Shown here piece by piece: positions 60,026 through 64,000 of a stretch of DNA of 64,000 nucleotides. This DNA is from Clytia hemisphaerica (taxonomy: Eukaryota; Cnidaria; Hydrozoa; Leptothecata; Clytiidae): the NCBI GenBank assembly GCA_902728285.1, contig CACVBU010000567.1:124001-188000 (forward strand). Direction: 5' to 3'. Made by a program: the position numbers and the translations under genes. The notes below the pieces were generated by a model that was not told the DNA's origin, did not search any database, and saw only the letters and a list, made by a program, of their open reading frames with translations. Each line of letters opens with the position of its first letter. Within the stretch, counting starts at the first letter, position 1.

Positions 60026-60649
60026 TAAGTTGCACGATACGCGTGGTTTTAACACGAAAACTAAATTGAAAGTGACATTTACTCAATCTAGGGGAACCGA
60101 TTTTACTGCTCTGAAAATCATCAAAGTGTCAATCATAAATGAGTTTCACATGTGGAAAACTGACAACTTCACCGCCGGTTTAAAACGAATAAGAAGTCAT
60201 TCATATTCTTATTCGGTGAAATATTCTTAACGTATTCTTACTTTTTAAGACTTGACTCTTATACAAACATGAGTAATGATCTATTTGAGAGTTTGGGACT
60301 TTAGAGTTCACATTTGGAGCTAAAATTATATTCTGCCTAAAAGTTCAGTTTAAGTCCAACAAAAGAAGCATTTTATTCTGCTAACCAAATACAAAATGAC
60401 TGTATACTTATCAAATTTTGTGAAACTCACCCTAGAGCTTATTCTTAGGGTATTCTTACGATTTGGCCAATTTTCAACATGATATTCTTATAAAAAAATG
60501 TGTATTATTTGATTTCTAATATGTTATATAAGATAATGAATTTGTAATGAAATGAAAAAAAATATAGAATGCTATTAATGACATTTTTCCATTGAAAACT
60601 CCTGCTAATGGGTTCTTCAATTTAATATACTTACATACAGGAGGAGAGG

Positions 60650-60990
60650 TAGACGAACTTTTTCAAGCCCAAAAAAATCTAATAATTGTGCAAATATCCC
60701 TTGAAAAAATGGAAAATTTGAAAACCTTTTCGAAAATCGCCTGGAAAAAAGGATTGTATTGACTTTGAAAAAAATTCTTCTTTAATTAAATTAAGTCCTT
60801 GGATATTCTAAAAAAAATCCAGCTTATCATTTCACTCGTGAAAACAAGAAAATATAGTTACGTCATGTTTGGTCATTCAATCACACCCTTGGCAAGAGAA
60901 AAAAAGTAAAATCAAACGCCCTGGGAAATATAAAAATCTCCTTAGACCCCTTTGAATTTCTTGTTTGGGAACCACATGGAAATGTTCGTC
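60650..60990. mobile_element. Degraded 'GGAT' MITE, copy 4
   Basis: Contains decayed units with 'ccttggatattct', 'cacccttggcaag', 'cgccctgggaaat' and 'cccctttgaatttct', like the interiors at 28530 and 31453. Ends poorly preserved. Confidence 0.35.
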
Positions 60991-60999
60991 CATCCCTAT

Positions 61000-61417
61000 A
61001 AATGGTCCAATGTCATTGAAGAAAGTTTAATTGACCATTTTAGTCATTTTAAATCAACTGTGTTGAAGTCAATTTTCCAATAAAGCTCTATTTACATTAG
61101 CATTGTAGGACCACTTTGGCTTTCTTTAAACGTTGGTCTTATATATAATATATCTCATAATGTCAATTGAATTTTCAAATTTGAAATGAATGTCCTTTAT
61201 TCTTAACTATTGACTATGGTCTTATGGCTCATCGAATAGAGTTTGATTGAAATGATTGTCTGGTAAAAAATAAGTTTTATTGACTCTTTCAGTCAGTTTC
61301 TGTATTTAAGCCTCTATTTACACCAGCATTACCACTCGTGGGTTCCATGGCTTCAATGTCATCGAATAGAATTCCATTGAAATAATTGTCTCGTATAAAT
61401 CAAATGTCAAATAAGCC
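61000..61417 (-). repeat. Decayed tandem copies of the DUF389 C-terminal coding end
   Basis: 'atttacaccagcatt' and 'tcgaatagaattccattgaa' words matching the last ~25 codons of the DUF389 ORF recur at about 61309-61410 and, more diverged, at 61085-61290. On the minus strand the nearest copy still reads NGILFDDIEAM, compared with NGTLFNDIRAM in the gene. Confidence 0.6.
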
Positions 61418-61422
61418 TTTAT

Positions 61423-63168
61423 TTACACCAGCATTAAAGGGTCACTTTGGCTTCTTTTGTTCATAGCTCTGATGTCATTAAATAGAGTTCCATTAATTCT
61501 TTGAGTCGAGGGAGAATCGATCGTATTATATTTTGATTCCCCATTACAATGCGATTGACACATACATCGAATACTTTCTACTTGTCGTTTGGATAAATCG
61601 ACTTCTTGATACCTTGTGGTTTGGAATCTACTGATGTAACCAACTTCCCTGGGTACGACTTCCACGCTGCTCACTTTCTTGACTTTGAATCTGGATGGAG
61701 CCCCGCCGGCGCTTGATGCATCAATAATCTTTCTCATTTGATTAAGACGACTACCAGGTTTCATAGCTAGCCTGTTAGAGACAGCTTCAAATTCATGGTC
61801 TTGCTCAACACCTTCAACTATAGCCTGCAGTTCACGTAACATTCGCTGTCCTTGTCGTCCTTTAATGGTCCGCTTATTAGTGAGGTCAAAGTTGTTCAGC
61901 CTACTCCACTCCATAATTATACTTTCTTCAAAAGGATTCTTTTGACCGTGATGGTTATGTAGCATTTCTCGTGTCTCCTTTAAATCTTTCTTCCAAAAAT
62001 CTTTGGTTACCGCTATGGCTGTATGCGGCGCTATTTCTTTCAACTTCATCACCAGAACACCCATTATGAAAATAATGATTATGTTGATGATGGGGAGCAG
62101 TAGACTAACCCACACCAACTGCGAATGTTCACCACCTTTGACAGCAGTATAGCCGCACAGCATACCAGCGTTGACGGCAGGGATAAGTAAAGGTGCCGAT
62201 AGCGCCACCCCGATTAATGATTTTAAATTTCCATTCAAGATAGATAGTGCTGCAGCAGAACCTGTGATAAAAGCCACCATTACACCAAGAATGAGACTCC
62301 GTATGGCACCCTTGGATATCATCTCATCCGTTAGATCATCAACAATGCCTGTAGTATAAACGACTAATCCACTAACAAAGCCGATAAGGAGACAAATACC
62401 TAAGCTGACAACTTCGTTCTTGAGTGCAGGTTTCCATAACGTTTTATCTTGAATAACAATGCCAAAAGTGACGCCTAGTATAGGTCCCATTAAAGGTGAA
62501 AGTAACATCCCGGATATGAGGAGTACAGAGTTTGTACTATCGACTAAACCGATGACTGACATGAAGCTGGCTAATGTCAATAAAGCGATATAATCGAACG
62601 TGAGACGGGAGCCATCTTTTAATGAAGTTGCCACTTGAGTAACGCTCATCCTCGATTTAACCGTTTGTCGAAAATGATCTAATTCTTTGGTCTCATCCTT
62701 TTCTACGGCAGCCGGATAATGAATATTGATAGGAATGACACTAATAGATGAATAATCATTATTCCCGATACCGGCAGTCATAAAATCGTTTAATAAACAA
62801 TCAATTTTATCTCCACCAATCTCAAACATGACTTTCCATGTCGTTCGATCTTGATTCTGAAACCACACACATTGTCCCTGTAGTTGACGTCTTTTCATAA
62901 TCTCTTCAAAGCGACATTTCAATTGATATCCTTCACTACTTAAGATTTGTTTACGTCGATTAATAAGCTTCAGATTGAAGCTTTCTGATTGGTCAGTCCC
63001 CGCTTCGGAAGGTCGTTTTTCACCCATTTCTACAAAACAGTCTTCTTCTTCGTCATGATCTTCTATATCCTCATTTTCAGCTTCTGCACCGATGAATTCG
63101 TCTTCTTCTTCGACTGGTAAAGCTACGATGAATAATACTGGTTTTGCCATTGTTGCCTTGGTTGTCAC
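61423..63168 (-). CDS. DUF389 (PF04087-type) multi-pass membrane protein
   Basis: Uncharacterised membrane protein family widespread in bacteria and patchy in invertebrates; biochemical function unknown. One 581-residue frame without introns. Seen: a hydrophobic strand VLFIVALPV at 11-19; an acidic stretch at about 20-50; a soluble region with a conserved-looking N-terminal fold at 60-185; then six hydrophobic segments at about 193-210, 213-240, 251-275, 288-311, 317-343 and 350-376. The family signature ISGMLLSPLMGPILG lies at 218-232 and a second loop LSAPLLIPAVNAG at 323-335. A basic, Ser-rich tail follows. The start is Met1 or Met7; the frame upstream has no better Met, and a 'tttagtttcaag' acceptor-like site may mark an untranslated first exon. 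TAAATAAA places the AATAAA hexamer over the stop codon. Confidence 0.93.
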   Translation of the reverse strand: MTTKATMAKPVLFIVALPVEEEDEFIGAEAENEDIEDHDEEEDCFVEMGEKRPSEAGTDQSESFNLKLINRRKQILSSEGYQLKCRFEEIMKRRQLQGQCVWFQNQDRTTWKVMFEIGGDKIDCLLNDFMTAGIGNNDYSSISVIPINIHYPAAVEKDETKELDHFRQTVKSRMSVTQVATSLKDGSRLTFDYIALLTLASFMSVIGLVDSTNSVLLISGMLLSPLMGPILGVTFGIVIQDKTLWKPALKNEVVSLGICLLIGFVSGLVVYTTGIVDDLTDEMISKGAIRSLILGVMVAFITGSAAALSILNGNLKSLIGVALSAPLLIPAVNAGMLCGYTAVKGGEHSQLVWVSLLLPIINIIIIFIMGVLVMKLKEIAPHTAIAVTKDFWKKDLKETREMLHNHHGQKNPFEESIIMEWSRLNNFDLTNKRTIKGRQGQRMLRELQAIVEGVEQDHEFEAVSNRLAMKPGSRLNQMRKIIDASSAGGAPSRFKVKKVSSVEVVPREVGYISRFQTTRYQEVDLSKRQVESIRCMCQSHCNGESKYNTIDSPSTQRINGTLFNDIRAMNKRSQSDPLMLV

Positions 63169-63364
63169 AGTTCCTTGGTCATTGTTTTCTGTCCAATCTT
63201 GAAACTAAAGCTTAACAATAGTGACCGTTCCCTCTTTTTCGACTTGTTGGTTGATGAAATTCTGGTAAATAAGGTGTACATGCAATACCTTGAGGATTCG
63301 AATCCAGCGAGGATAACATTGATAGTTGAGGTTCGAAAGTTCACGATATCAATTGCAAGCCTCA

Positions 63365-63825
63365 CTTTAAATCTCTGTTGTCCTCAATTTAGAATGAGCT
63401 TCGATTGCCAGAGAAGACTAGCACTGCTTGGAGAAATTCTTGATTTGTCAAGTGAACTTTAAATCTCTGTTGTCCTCAATTTAGAATGAGCTTCGATTGC
63501 CAGAGAAGACTAGCACTGCTTGGAGAAATTCTTGATTTGTCAAGTGAACTTTAAATCTCTGTTGTCCTCAATTTAGAATGAGCTTCGATTGCCAGAGAAG
63601 ACTAGCACTGCTTGGAGAAATTCTTGAGTTTGTCAAGTGAACTTTAAATCTCTGTTGTCCTCAATTTAGAATGAGCTTCGATTGCCAGAGAAGACTAGCA
63701 CTGCTTGGAGAAATTCTTGAGTTGTCAAGTGAACTTTAAATCTCTGTTGTCCTCAATTTAGAATGAGCTTCGATTGCCAGAGAAGACTAGCACTGCTTGG
63801 AGAAATTCTTGAGTTGTCAAGTGAA
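63365..63825 (-). repeat. 92-bp tandem repeat, five copies
   Basis: A 92-bp unit beginning 'ctttaaatctctgttgtcct' repeats five times (starts 63365, 63457, 63549, 63642, 63734) with almost no divergence; one copy is 93 bp. It lies about 200 bp upstream of the DUF389 start on the coding strand, in the likely promoter or first intron. The last ~170 bases of the window show nothing further. Confidence 0.9.
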
Positions 63826-64000
63826 CTTGTTCTCTATAAATACTCAGTCTTGGCAATCGAAAACAGTTTTCCATTTATTCCATTACTTTTTATTCCCTTT
63901 CTCCAGTCAAGCAATAGAAAGAGAGCTGACTGGCCATTTATTGAAAATACCCCCTGACTGTGTTTTGAGACTTTTTATTTAACAAAAGGAACAAAGAAAA

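Overview
The window is AT-rich animal nuclear DNA. Its genes have small exons, GT/AG introns and long repeat-filled introns, and the protein families (a C2H2 zinc-finger regulator, NRDE2, a TRAF and an animal DUF389 membrane protein) point to a metazoan. Palindromic elements of several kinds, a tRNA-derived SINE head and poly-G-ended inverted-repeat elements suggest a marine invertebrate. I have seen similar poly-G 'TACT' elements in coral and anemone DNA, so a cnidarian is my guess, but no sequence here proves the phylum.

Layout. (1) 1.6-16.3 kb, plus strand: a zinc-finger gene. Small 5' exons encode a Ser/Asn-rich stretch and a coiled coil; a 1.5-kb last exon carries eight C2H2 fingers. The true first exon is not identified. 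(2) 19.5-34.4 kb, plus strand: a complete NRDE2 orthologue in nine coding exons, about 1185 residues, with introns full of transposable elements, including three copies of one hairpin-ended family. (3) 36.6-41.7 kb, plus strand: a TRAF-type protein (RING, TRAF zinc fingers, coiled coil, MATH) in six exons. Its first intron is a 2.1-kb polypyrimidine minisatellite that stays open in the gene's reading frame. (4) 43.35-45.40 kb: a DNA transposon with roughly 115-bp inverted ends and a frameshifted minus-strand ORF. A 439-bp MITE sits exactly at its start codon. (5) 48.1-55.0 kb: a very large fold-back structure in which two satellites and a 110-bp spacer are mirrored around a non-coding core that contains a direct duplication and an assembly gap of Ns. 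(6) 55.4-59.7 kb, minus strand: the last two exons of an unrecognised Pro/Ser-rich protein, separated by a 4-kb intron with a tandem segmental duplication. (7) 61.4-63.2 kb, minus strand: an intronless 581-residue DUF389 membrane protein, with decayed tandem copies of its C-terminal coding sequence downstream and a five-copy 92-bp tandem repeat upstream.

The genes do not form a pathway. NRDE2 is a nuclear RNA-surveillance factor, TRAF a cytoplasmic signalling adaptor/E3, the zinc-finger protein a likely transcriptional regulator, and DUF389 an uncharacterised membrane protein. Most of the window is repeat: I count well over twenty inverted-repeat elements in more than a dozen families, several nested or duplicated. 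Exon models come from reading frame, splice-site phase and protein similarity known to me; no search was run.
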